Below are positions 23,585 through 33,038 of a stretch of 64,000 nucleotides of DNA, one piece after another. The position numbers and the translations under genes are program-made. The notes under the pieces are model-generated. The model was given only the letters and a program-made list of their open reading frames with translations. It made no database searches and was not told where the DNA came from. Numbering within the stretch: the stretch's first letter is position 1; the number at the start of each line of letters is the position of its first letter. The stretch is from Sclerotiophoma versabilis (taxonomy: Eukaryota > Ascomycota > Dothideomycetes > Pleosporales > Didymellaceae). The stretch is from contig JAAROD010000090.1 in NCBI GenBank assembly GCA_012274445.1, forward strand, positions 868,001-932,000. Direction: 5' to 3'.

Positions 23585-24532
23585 TGGGATATAAGCTATA
23601 TTCCATACCGTTGTTGGGTCTAGGCATAAATGGGGAGGAGCGCGCAGGCAAAGAAATAGCACCTGCATTTCCAACAAACGTGTGCACAACGCATTATCCT
23701 CATACGTTAGCGTTGGAAAGTCAACAGGTCGACTTGGCCGATCACACACCGTGGTGTGCGTCACAGCTAGGAACATTAGCAGTAGCTAACATGTGCGTGC
23801 GAAGAGCTGTACCAAAGGCAATCAAATAGTTCAATTTTCACATATACGAGTGACTTTGCGCGTTCTCAAAAGGAGTGCTCAGGAGATCTTGCCTGACTCC
23901 ACGACAGGAACTCGGCCTTTCTATTGTCGGATTCGCACCTATTCATGCATCGGAGTTCTACACGAAAATGACCTTCTTTTACGTAAGGTCAAACAAGGCT
24001 ATGCATGCGAGAGGTCCACAGGTACTGCCATCCATCGAGTTCCATGTTCACGTCCACCACCCACAAGTGAACGCAAGAGCAGAGGGCTCATGATGATTCG
24101 ATTATATCTTGCAGATAAACGGTTTAAGAAACTTGTGCTGCCACAAGTATACCGGAACATGCGGTTCAGGTTCCTAGTTTCGATATTTCTGTCACTATCT
24201 GTTTTTGTGTTACCTGTCGGCTCGGCTCCACACTATGAAGTTATAATAAGGAGATTTTCTATGGAACGGTAAGGCATTTTCGAGCCCACATCGTAACGCT
24301 TTGACAAGCAACGTTCATGCTGCGTTGGACACGTCTCCACGGTCATGAAGATCCACAGAAAATAACATTGTCCTACCTCATACATTGCGATTTCTCGAGC
24401 CATTAATGACGTTGAATACGAGCGACTTCAGTACAAAAGCTTTGGGGGACTGCTCCTCGGTAGGTATCACTTGCATCTATCCATCGCTCAACGCAATCGT
24501 TACCGGTACTTTACACTTCCTCACTAGTCAAT
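23585..24532. other. Intergenic region
   Basis: A plus-strand frame at 23793-24272 (159 aa) has a hydrophobic stretch but no start context, domain or splice support. I take the region as the 3' flank of the transporter and promoter of the secreted-protein gene. Confidence 0.4.
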
Positions 24533-25039
24533 ATGCGCTTCACAACTGCTACCATCGCTACCATGGCCGCTGCTGCCACCGCGACCATCATCCCTCGTGC
24601 AGACTACGGCGGGTGGAATGTCACCATCTCATCCACTGGTGGTTCTGACAAACAGCGCACCGAGACCGTTTCTGGCGTCTACGCCAATGGCCAGCTCACA
24701 GATAACGTTCCTGTGACCTGCCACTTCCAGGGGATGCTCAACGGCGAGGTGCTCAACAATCTCACTTGCGACCCCGAGTCGTTTAGCTACGAATTCGAGG
24801 GTGCTGGTTACGATGACGGGTACCTTTACCGTATGTGTTCTAATTTCAATCAATGTTCTACGAGACCTAGTGCTAATGAGACGACAGAGCTCACTTTGAC
24901 TCAGACCGTCACCTTGAGCGGCACCAACGTTACTGTCAAGGGCGTATCAGATAAGTTCAAGAGGATTTGTGATACAGTGACTGGAAAGAGCTGCTCTGCC
25001 TCCAACATCATTGTGGAGGCTTCGACTGCTGTAGCTTAA
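24533..25039 (+). CDS. Small secreted four-cysteine protein
   Basis: Two exons, 24533-24830 and 24888-25039, around a 57-nt intron with a GTATGT donor and a CTAAT branch-like site. The intron is in frame and stop-free, so an unspliced 168-aa reading is also possible; the spliced form is 149 aa. An N-terminal signal peptide (MRFTTATIATMAAAATATI) is followed by a beta-rich mature protein with four cysteines (VTCHF, LTCDP, RICDT, KSCSA) and several Asn-glycosylation sequons. Size, Cys count and strand pattern recall the AA1-like (Alt a 1) fold of Pleosporales, but this is only a resemblance by eye. A host-interaction role is possible, not shown. Confidence 0.8.
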   Translation: MRFTTATIATMAAAATATIIPRADYGGWNVTISSTGGSDKQRTETVSGVYANGQLTDNVPVTCHFQGMLNGEVLNNLTCDPESFSYEFEGAGYDDGYLYRMCSNFNQCSTRPSANETTELTLTQTVTLSGTNVTVKGVSDKFKRICDTVTGKSCSASNIIVEASTAVA

Positions 25040-25120
25040 GCAGGCGCGAGAAGCATGCATCAAGGTGCAAATTGGAATTTTTAGGAAGATCTCATAATGT
25101 AAATCCTAGGTTCACCTCAT

Positions 25121-26332
25121 CTACTCTGCCCACACTACAGCACTCAATCCATTTTCATTTTCTGGTGTGCCGGCAGCTCCAATTCTCAGACTCGCAACCA
25201 AGTTCCCCAGTCGACCTGTTGCCCTATCCCTCGCCACGATGGCAACGTTGCTGGTTGTTTGGTCACCAACAGCAATGTAATCTCCTGCTTTGTTGATGTC
25301 GAATGTTCTCGGGTACGTCCCAAAGCTACTTGTGTTTGCTGTCCAAGTAATCTTTCCACGGGCAGCGATGGTGTACTGTGTGATCGAATCGTTTCCAGAA
25401 AACTTCTTGTCGTTCCTATTTGAGACGTATACGAAGTTATCTTTCACCCTTATTTCACCAACCTTGGTTCCTCCAGGTGCTGAAATGTTGCCCTGGTATG
25501 GGGTCAATGTATCCTGCAGGGTCAATGTCAAGCATCCGCCAGATGCTGACGGGTAGGTGACTCTCCATCCGGACACCGAGTTTGATAGCTCATTGGCGAT
25601 GAAGAGCGTGCTGTTTGACCCGGTACCCCAAAATGCTCCGTGGCGTGGGCCTGTGCCTGGAACAGGTTTTACAGTCCCGCACTCTGTGAGCTTGCCAGAG
25701 TTGCGGTCAATGCGGTTGATGCGGATCAGATCCGCGCCAAGGTCTGGTACGATCAGGAAGTCGCCGGTAGGATCCGTGAATACGTGGTGCGGGTGCGGAG
25801 CCTCCTGACGACTTGGGATCTGACCTGGGCCGCTCATGGTGTACTTAAGTGTCTGGAGGGGCTGGGCGCCGCTGAGCGGGAGTTTGAAGGTTGAGATTTG
25901 ACTTGTTTGACTGCGTCGATCAGCAATGAACAATGAAACTGCTTGGGCTTGAGAGACGGACTAGTGCGCGTTCGCAATAAAAGACCTGCTATCTGCTCCG
26001 CCGTATAGAGTTGTCGCTACCACACCCATCGCCGTTGGGCCTTTCCCGGAGGGCTTCAAAGCACCATTACTGCCGATGGAGAAGGAAGCTAGGTTTCCTG
26101 ATGGTGCGCCGTAGAAGACTTCATCTGCGACATATAACGCCTTACCGAAACCATCGTACGTGATCCAGCTTGGGAGTATGTTTCCCGTGCTAGTTGAATT
26201 TACGAGCGTCAAGCTATTTCCGTTTAAACTCAGGATGTTGATTGTGCCTGAGTAATGGGATGCATAGAGAGTGGCGCCGCTTGCGCAGCTACTCAAGAGC
26301 GCAGTGAACAAAAAGTGCAAGTACAGCATCAT
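25121..26332 (-). pseudogene. Secreted lactonase-type seven-bladed beta-propeller, broken by one stop
   Basis: One continuous minus-strand frame from the signal peptide (MMLYLHFLFTALLSSCASGA, ATG at 26332) to the stop at 25121, interrupted only by TAG at 25963-25961. Both halves match the 6-phosphogluconolactonase / 3-carboxymuconate-cyclase-like family: FIANAH before the stop, and PHPHHVFTDPTGDF, VPDLGADLIRI and PRHGAFW after it. The stop falls where the family usually has a conserved AHY-type segment. A GT-AG intron of 60 or 63 nt ending at this TAG is formally possible, but it would delete conserved residues and lacks a branch site. Readthrough or sequencing error are other options. A TATA box at 26405-26410 favours the ATG at 26332 over the one at 26386. 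Confidence 0.75.
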
Positions 26333-27711
26333 TGCTCGGCGTGTCGAGGTTGGATGAGTGTCCTCTACGCAAGTAGATATCTGCATCCTATAAGTCTTTG
26401 TTCCTTTATACCCGCTTATTAGGTGTCACATGGCTGTATGATGTACATTAATTATCTTGGTTGTTGATAAAGTTCTGCAGCTCTTGGCCCAAAGCGGCTG
26501 CTTGCACACATCCCTTCCATCTCGATGTCCGTACTTGTTGTTAAATTAGAGTGTTCTCATTTATGAGGTTGTTTCAGGCCGGGTCCGACCGCTACCACCG
26601 GTTGAATGCAGGGCACACACTGACAAGACTGAAATCCGGCTACACCAGAACATCATCTTTTGCGGTTAAGAGGTACAAACCGGTCCTTGCAAGAAGCTAC
26701 GAGTAATGGTGTGGAGGTGTTACTTGTAAACCGAGCCTGCTCCATTGAAACATCCGAGCACCCAAGAAGGATACATTAACTGACAAAATGTTGTAGTCGA
26801 ATTGCCCTGTATCAAGCGTGCAACGCCACATTCGACAACATGCGTTTGATCTCAAGATATTAAAGCTGGTCGAGCCCTTGGTTTTGTCTTCTGAGGTACA
26901 AGCTGGTCATTGCTCCTACGATGATACCAGCAGCAAGGGCGACTGAGTTGACTTCAAATGCGACAAAAGCCTATGATCGACGTGATCGCGCAGCACAGGC
27001 AAACTGACAGGCTGAAGAGGAAAGAAGAAGAACAAGAAGACTTAATACTGACAGACAACTGTCCCTCGGGATCAGGAGTGACAATGGGATCAGATCTGTA
27101 AGAGTCCGACCCAAAGCCATCTATGAGCGATATGGGCGCATTCAATTACTGCTGATGAAATGGAGCCACCCTCCAGTACCAATGACTCTGGGCTGCCCTA
27201 GCATCTGGAACACTGACCTTGCGATGGGTGGAAGAGGTATGGGCTTCACGAGCTTCACATGCAGGATGTTGCTCTCCAATTCCAGTTAGCAGGACTGCCT
27301 CATGTTAATGGGTTCAACACAACCAAGTAGCCGGCAGATGTAAAGCACTGGGATGTTAAACTGGTAAAACCACAGTTTGTCGCTTCCAGTGCCTTCCGAG
27401 CACTTGAAAGGCCTTCACAGGCGGTGAAAACGCTCTCTCCTTGAATCAAGCCATGAGCCATGCGGCAATTCTGGGCGAAGCGAACTATTCGGTGTGTTTG
27501 GCTAGCGTTCGTCCATATATTTGTCTATCCTACTTACAATTGGATGCACAGGCACATGGTATACGAGCCTGGACCAGAAAAAAAGAATACTCCAAATCCA
27601 TCCTAATACCCAGATGAAGTTTGGTAAAGTTGCGGGAGATGAGGGAGGCGCTTCGGTATCTGAATGAGATCAGCCACCAGGATGTGCGGCGAGGCGAACC
27701 GAGGCGCTAGG
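26333..27711. other. Intergenic region left of the transposon island
   Basis: No gene recognised. Small minus-strand frames (27145-26954, 27785-27603) have no features, and the second overlaps the inverted repeat of the DNA transposon. Composition is normal until the transposon begins. Confidence 0.4.
26405..26410 (-). promoter_or_regulatory. TATA box of the lactonase-type gene
   Basis: TATAAA on the minus strand, 73 nt upstream of the ATG at 26332. It would place transcription start downstream of the alternative ATG at 26386. Confidence 0.45.
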
Positions 27712-27713
27712 TA

Positions 27714-27754
27714 ACGTGTTTTATCAGCTCGTGCACGATATTGGCTCGTGCACG
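27714..27754 (+). repeat. Left terminal inverted repeat of the pogo-like element
   Basis: 41 bp, matching the reverse complement of 36801-36841 at about 38 of 41 positions by eye. It contains two direct copies of CTCGTGCACG, which may be internal transposase-binding repeats. Confidence 0.9.
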
Positions 27755-27800
27755 CTTCAAGCCTAAAACCATCATCCCTCACCAATTTTCTTAACGCAAT

Positions 27801-28614
27801 AACTTAACACCATAACTAATTTAGATAATGCCCTTGCAGAGCTAGACTCCTTAAAGCCTAGTAATAAAATTAGCTACGCGCAGGTTGCGAAAAAATATAG
27901 CGTTAACTACTTAACGCTATTAAGACAACACTGCAGTAAATGTAGAGATAGGAAGAATAGATATGCGCAACAGCAACACCTTACTATATAATAAGAGCAA
28001 GAGCTTATAAAGTACATAGATAAGCTTACTTAATGTAGGCTACTACCTATAAGAGAGATAATCTGTAATTTTGCAGCTAAAATCTTATAATAGTATGTTA
28101 GAAAGTGCTAGTTAGACTGCTTTATCTACTAAAACCACATCTACCTTATATTATAATAGACCTCTAGCATTAATAGCTAACGCCTTAAAGCTAATTCCTA
28201 TGCAAAGTATAAGTACTATTTTAGTCTATTACAGCGCAAGATTACTTAGTATAGTATTAATAGTTAGCATATATATAATATAGATAAGAAGGGCTTCTTA
28301 ATTAGTGTGCTTTTAAGGATAAAGTAAGTATTCTTATAATATTGCTATAAAGCTAGAGAGTTAAGAAAACATATTTAAGATAGTAATTGTAAGTAGATAA
28401 TACTGCTTACTTATATTTATGCAGATAGCTTAGTGCTTATACCTTCTCTTATATACTAGGCTACTAGTAGTAATATATAAGATACCTAGTTATAGGACTT
28501 TAATTCTTTACTATATAAGGCCTTCCTTATATTATTACTAAATAGCTAGATAAGCTATAAGTATAGTGTTACGTAGCTTAAGCAGGTATTTAACTGTAAG
28601 ACTAAGAAGAAGGC
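27801..28614 (+). pseudogene. Pogo-like transposase remnant, N-terminal part
   Basis: In the frame with a codon at 27828 the sequence reads NLDNALAELDSLK, then SYAQVAKKYSVNYLTLLRQH, a pogo/CENP-B type helix-turn-helix. It is followed by QQQHLT, two TAA stops where QQ is expected, and EQELIKYIDKLT. Further on, IYNIDKKGF preserves the first catalytic Asp region (usually NMDEKGF). The frame breaks repeatedly with TAA and TAG. The remnant stops where the retroelement inserted and continues at 35618. Confidence 0.82.
28610..28614. repeat. Target-site duplication AAGGC, left
   Basis: AAGGC directly before the TG of the left LTR, repeated at 35613-35617 after the CA of the right LTR. Five bases is the usual duplication for Ty3/gypsy integrases. 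Confidence 0.95.
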
Positions 28615-29113
28615 TGTTGAAGTTGTACTTTCAAGCAAAGCTCGTAAGCACTATTCGTATTGGTTCTCAGGGATGAGCGCTGGTACAGGAAGGTCCGTAA
28701 GGGTTGGGGTTATTGCCTAGTGAAACACCGTGGCAATAGAGGGTAACAATGAGTAGTATAGAGTAGACTATCTAGCTCGAGAGTTGGGGTCGAGATTCCA
28801 AAGACAAACTTGATTGACTAAGTTGAACACGAACCATAAGGGTTGTGTTCCTACTGACTATATACTTGCTATGGGGTAATGCTCGTTGACGAGCGACTAG
28901 GGTCAGTCCAATGAAATACATAGCGTTGCTCGTTGACGAGCGATAACATACGATGCTCGTTGACGAGCAAGTCACGTGTGTCATGCTCGTTGACGAGCAT
29001 GTCACGTGACCGTACAAAGGGAGATCCTTCCTGACTCCGCCCCTGGTTCATGGGTGAGGGCTGTGGTTGGCTACTTAATCACTGTGCCGCTTCGTCCGCA
29101 CAGGATCGTAACA
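28615..29113 (-). repeat. 3' LTR of the gypsy element
   Basis: 499-bp copy of the 5' LTR with the same offset for every motif (6499 nt). Its plus-strand reading points towards the antisense gene at 29216, so it could serve as that gene's promoter. Confidence 0.97.
28881..29008. promoter_or_regulatory. Palindrome cluster in the 3' LTR, upstream of the antisense gene
   Basis: Same four palindromes and two CACGTG cores as the 5' LTR. Here they lie about 210-335 nt upstream of the antisense ATG at 29216, so the same sites could regulate both strands of the element. Confidence 0.7.
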
Positions 29114-29116
29114 CTA

Positions 29117-29131
29117 TCCTCCTCCTCCTTT
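29117..29131 (-). other. Polypurine tract
   Basis: AAAGGAGGAGGAGGA on the minus strand, ending three nt before the 3' LTR. It should prime plus-strand DNA synthesis. Confidence 0.85.
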
Positions 29132-29215
29132 GGGTTTGTCCTCAAACCACGTGACTGGAATCCGGGCTTACATAAAACCGAGCTTGTCCCCGCATCTGGT
29201 GACCGGTATGTCGAG

Positions 29216-29716
29216 ATGTCTTCTCACACCCGCAACCTTCGACTTGGTCTAGAAATTCGTCGAGCTAATACTCCCGCCGAAGTCCCCTGCAACCGTTGTT
29301 TCTTCGAAGGCCACGAGTGCTACATCATGCCGAACGCTACAAAGCGTCTGAAGTGTGCTGAGTGCACAAAGGCTGGGAAGCCTTGTGTCAACATGTCGTG
29401 GGAGTCGCTGGATCGTACTCGCGAAGAGTATGAAAAGAAGGTGGAAGAAGATGAAACCTTGTTGGCAACCGTTATTGCGCGGTTGTTGCGAAATAAGAAG
29501 ATTCTGAAACAAGCTGAGAATCGCGCGCGGCAAAAGGCGCTGTGTATGGCGAATGAAATGGCCGAATCGGGAGAACTGGATTTTGCCGAGGAGATGGATT
29601 GTCCGGCGGCGTCGATAGGCATGTGTGCCTCGCCTGCGACCTGGGCTGCTCTCGGGCTTATCGAGGAGTCTGTTGCGAACCATGGTACTTCTGTACCAAT
29701 TGGTGGCAGTTCGTGA
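29216..29716 (+). CDS. Antisense gene in the retroelement: Zn2Cys6-patterned coiled-coil protein
   Basis: Plus-strand frame of 166 aa, opposite to gag-pol, starting at ATG 29216; the frame is open back into the 3' LTR (29006) but without a better start. Six cysteines follow the binuclear-cluster spacing C25-x2-C28-x6-C35-x11-C47-x2-C50-x6-C57. The usual basic residues after the second Cys are missing (FFEGHE), so DNA binding is uncertain. A long charged helix follows (about 65-130, with EEYEKKVEEDETLLATV), probably a coiled coil for dimerisation. The only possible promoter on this strand is the 3' LTR. It converges with pol and overlaps its end by 59 nt. I recall similar unnamed proteins in other fungal genomes; function unknown. 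Confidence 0.65.
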   Translation: MSSHTRNLRLGLEIRRANTPAEVPCNRCFFEGHECYIMPNATKRLKCAECTKAGKPCVNMSWESLDRTREEYEKKVEEDETLLATVIARLLRNKKILKQAENRARQKALCMANEMAESGELDFAEEMDCPAASIGMCASPATWAALGLIEESVANHGTSVPIGGSS

Positions 29717-32700
29717 GGTGCGTTGGAGGTTCCCATGTGTTTTCTGATTCCGGGTAACCTAACCATTTGACTAGGTATCGAATACCCTTCTTGGTTCTCC
29801 GATGTGTTACTATTTTTTCGACTTCCCATTCATCGTTGCCGTCGGCTTGGTAGTGGAAGTCTTTCTGGATTGGCGTTCTTGGGTCGGCAGGTTCCAACAG
29901 CGAGATGTGGAACACTGGATGGATCTTTGCATCCTTGGGTAGCTCAAGTCGATAGTTGACTGGGCTGATTTGCTTAGAAATGAAAAATGGTCCGACCTTG
30001 ACCTTGTCCAGCTTTTTCGTTGCTCTTCGTGTTCTGAGATTTTTTGTGAGGAGATAGACTTTATCCCCCTCCTTTAGCTGAGGTGCTATTTTTCGTTTCT
30101 GATTGACATATGAAATGGCTCGTCCCTGAGCTCGTGCGATGTTTTCGAGTGATTTCCGGTGTACTTCCTTCAGTCTAACTGCTGAGGCTATTGCTGATTC
30201 CGTCTGAATAGGGCAATCGTGAGATCGAGTAAAGAGATTTGGGTGTCTCCCGTGGTTCGCGAAGAACGGCGTCGTGCCCGTTGCTTCCGATAACTTGTTG
30301 TTGTATGCAATCTGTGCCATGGGTAATAGCGAAACCCAGTTGTCTTGTTCCTGGTTGCTGTAGATCCGAAGGTATGTTTCCATGGTCTGATTCGTTCTTT
30401 CTGTCTGTCCATCCGTCTGCGGATGATAGGCTGTAGATAGCTTTTTCTTGGTACCCAATGCGGCAAGCATCGTGGTCCAATAGTTTGACGTGAAAAGCTT
30501 ATCTCTGTCGCTGATGATTGACTCGGGCATTCCGTGGTAGCGAATGATCCGATCGATGAATACCGTAGCTAGCTGTTGCGCAGTGTAGCTGTGTCTGAAT
30601 GGTATCATTTCAGCGTACTTGGTGAATCTATCTACTACGACGAAGATTGAGTCGTAGGTGTATCCTGTGACAGGGTCCTTGGAGGGTGGTAGCTGTGTGA
30701 CGAAATCCATTGTGATGTTCGTCCATGGTGCCGTTGGTGGTTCCATTGCTTGTGCTTCCCCATACTTGGCGTGTGTGCTATGTTTGTTCTGTTGGCACTG
30801 CACGCAGTTCCTGATGAACTTGGTGACCTTGTCCTTCATGTTGGAAAACTCATAGTGTCGCTTGATGAGTTCCATGGTGCGAGTAATACCAGGGTGTCCG
30901 TGTAGCGCATCGTCATGATGTCTTGAGATAACTTCCTCCTGAAGTTCTTCTGGTACTTGCTCCGGGATGCGTTGTTCCTGCTGAACTTGCATCACTAAAT
31001 TGAGCTGCTGAGATGGTCCCAATGTCCCGTCCTTGTTAACCCCGAGAATGGCGAACTTGTTGATTGTTTTTTCGCCTGCGAGATCGTGGCGTCGGCTGAG
31101 CGCGTCTGCTCTACCGTTTTCTTTTCCTGGCGTATACAGGATCTTGAACTTGTACTGACCAAGCATTTCTGACCAGCGCACTTGTCGTCGGTTCAGAACC
31201 TTAGTAGTGGTGAAGTGTACCAAGTTCTTGTGATCTGTGTAGATGGTGAGTTCTGAGCAGCTTTCTGCGTATACTCTCCAATGCTGTAGTGCATCGACAA
31301 TGGCCATGAGCTCTTTGTCGTGTACGTCATATCGTTCTTCCGGTGCCGTGAACTTCCTTGAGTGGTAGGCAATCGGGTGCCATTGACCGTCTCGTTCTTG
31401 AGTAATGCATGCTCCTAATGCTAAACCCGAGGCATCCGTTTCAAGGCGTGCGGGTTCGCCGCTCCTGAATGCGATTAGTGTGGGGGGCTCTACGCATGCT
31501 TGCTTGAGCGCTTGGAAAGCGTCCTCTTGCGCTTGTTCCCACTTGAAGGGTGTATCCTTCCGCGTAAGTCTCGTGAGCGGTAAGGCCTTCATGGAGTAGT
31601 CCTTGATAAAGCGTCGGTTGAAGTTGACGAACCCAAGGAATTCTTGAATTCCCTTGACTGTAGTGGGTGTCGGCCAATCCTTTACAACCTGGATTTTCTT
31701 TTCGCTCATCTTGACTCCATATCTTCCTACGACATAGCCAAGGAACTCCACTTCTTCCTTGTGCCATTCGCACTTTTCTGGCTTTAGCCTAAGGTCTGCG
31801 GTTGCTAAGCATTCTAACACTTGTCGCACATGGACCTTGTGTTCTTCTAGTGTCTTGCTGTACACTAGGATGTCATCGAGATATGCTACCACTGTGATGT
31901 CCAGGTGTGCTCGCAGCACATTGTTGATTAGTGCCTGACATACTGCTGGTGCATTGGTTAGCCCAAATGGCATGACCGTATACTCGTAGTGACCATAACG
32001 GGTTCTAAACGCCGTCTTCCATTCTTCGCCTTTCTTCATGCGTATGAGGTTGTACGCTCCGCGTAAGTCGAGTGCGGTGAAGAACTTCGCTCCTGATAGC
32101 CGGTCCTGTAACTCGGATATGTTGGGTAGCGGATAACGATTCTTGATGGTGATATCGTTCAACTTCCGGTAGTCGACGCAAAGCCTCAGCTTGCCGTCTT
32201 TCTTTGGTACGAATAGAATGGGGAATCCCGCCGGGGATTCGGATTTCCTAATGAATCCTTTCGCGAGGTTCTCCTTGATGTACTCGCGTAGTATCTCGAG
32301 CTCCTTCTCGGATAACTGGTATATGGGCCCGAAGGGTGGTTCTTTCCCTTCCTCGAGTTTAATCTCACAATCCCAAGGTTGATGCTTGGGTAGCGCTTTT
32401 GCGGATAACTCTTCTTCAAACATCCAGGCGTACTGTCTATACACATCTGGTATGCCAGGAGGTGCACTCTTGTTCTCCTTAACCGTCGTGGAGGGGCTTT
32501 CTTTGTCCACACGGTCGACCGCTCTATCTTGGCGCGTCTTATGTGTCGAAGAGACGTTGTTAATCTCCTTCTCATCCACCAGTCGCGGCGCGCGCTGCGT
32601 GGGCTTCGATGCATTGGTGCCGCATTTGCATCGTCTCAACGAAAGTCTTTCCCATGTCCAGTCTATCTCTGGATTGTGCTTCCGTAACCAGGGAAGTCCT

Positions 32701-33038
32701 AGTATGACGTCGTGCGTGGCCTTTGCGAAGACGTCTAGGGTTAGTTCCTCGTGGTGTCCCTGTATCTCTAGAGGGGCCGCTATCACTTCGTACATGATAT
32801 ACGGCTCTTCCGGCATTGATTCTCCGTTGGCTACTCGGAGCGAATAGGCGTGTTCCTTTGTGCGTGGTACGAGACCTGCTCGGTACATTGCTGTCTGGGA
32901 TATGTAGTTCGCCTGTGCTCCCGAGTCCAAGAGTGCCGATAATACTACTCCATTTAACTTGATGGGCAGTCTGATGAGCGAGCCGTCCCCGATAGCGTTA
33001 AGGGATCGCTCGGCGGAGCACTCTTTTGGCGCTTGCCT
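29658..33038 (-). CDS. Pol of the gypsy element: PR-RT-RH-IN-chromodomain
   Basis: Read as a -1 frameshift extension of Gag, about 1126 residues after the shift. The protease site LLDSGAQANYIS comes first; no ATG is needed. The reverse transcriptase contains VMPFGLTNAPAVCQ and catalytic YLDD in VVAYLDDILVYSK. RNase H contains LETDASGLALGA and YTDHKNL. The integrase has an HHCC finger (HGHPGIT to CVQCQQNK) and DDE residues in MDFVTQLP, IISDRDKLF and the Glu after HPQTDGQTERTN. The C-terminal chromodomain contains EWEVEKIVTHR and YLVKWLGYPESENTWEP. The chromodomain is known in this group to bind methylated histone H3 and steer integration. The last 59 nt overlap the 3' end of the antisense gene. 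Confidence 0.97.
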   Translation of the reverse strand, partial: RQAPKECSAERSLNAIGDGSLIRLPIKLNGVVLSALLDSGAQANYISQTAMYRAGLVPRTKEHAYSLRVANGESMPEEPYIMYEVIAAPLEIQGHHEELTLDVFAKATHDVILGLPWLRKHNPEIDWTWERLSLRRCKCGTNASKPTQRAPRLVDEKEINNVSSTHKTRQDRAVDRVDKESPSTTVKENKSAPPGIPDVYRQYAWMFEEELSAKALPKHQPWDCEIKLEEGKEPPFGPIYQLSEKELEILREYIKENLAKGFIRKSESPAGFPILFVPKKDGKLRLCVDYRKLNDITIKNRYPLPNISELQDRLSGAKFFTALDLRGAYNLIRMKKGEEWKTAFRTRYGHYEYTVMPFGLTNAPAVCQALINNVLRAHLDITVVAYLDDILVYSKTLEEHKVHVRQVLECLATADLRLKPEKCEWHKEEVEFLGYVVGRYGVKMSEKKIQVVKDWPTPTTVKGIQEFLGFVNFNRRFIKDYSMKALPLTRLTRKDTPFKWEQAQEDAFQALKQACVEPPTLIAFRSGEPARLETDASGLALGACITQERDGQWHPIAYHSRKFTAPEERYDVHDKELMAIVDALQHWRVYAESCSELTIYTDHKNLVHFTTTKVLNRRQVRWSEMLGQYKFKILYTPGKENGRADALSRRHDLAGEKTINKFAILGVNKDGTLGPSQQLNLVMQVQQEQRIPEQVPEELQEEVISRHHDDALHGHPGITRTMELIKRHYEFSNMKDKVTKFIRNCVQCQQNKHSTHAKYGEAQAMEPPTAPWTNITMDFVTQLPPSKDPVTGYTYDSIFVVVDRFTKYAEMIPFRHSYTAQQLATVFIDRIIRYHGMPESIISDRDKLFTSNYWTTMLAALGTKKKLSTAYHPQTDGQTERTNQTMETYLRIYSNQEQDNWVSLLPMAQIAYNNKLSEATGTTPFFANHGRHPNLFTRSHDCPIQTESAIASAVRLKEVHRKSLENIARAQGRAISYVNQKRKIAPQLKEGDKVYLLTKNLRTRRATKKLDKVKVGPFFISKQISPVNYRLELPKDAKIHPVFHISLLEPADPRTPIQKDFHYQADGNDEWEVEKIVTHRRTKKGIRYLVKWLGYPESENTWEPPTHLTNCHQLVQKYHGSQQTPR

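Noticed and set aside
28881..29008. CRISPR-like array from regularly repeated GCTCGTTGACGAGC
   Set aside because: Repeats are 14-bp palindromes at irregular spacing inside an LTR of a eukaryotic genome; there are no spacers of constant length and no cas genes.
28772..29017. Identical 81-aa minus-strand frames in both LTRs (also 35271-35516)
   Set aside because: Low-complexity peptides made by reading the palindromes and LTR; no coding features.
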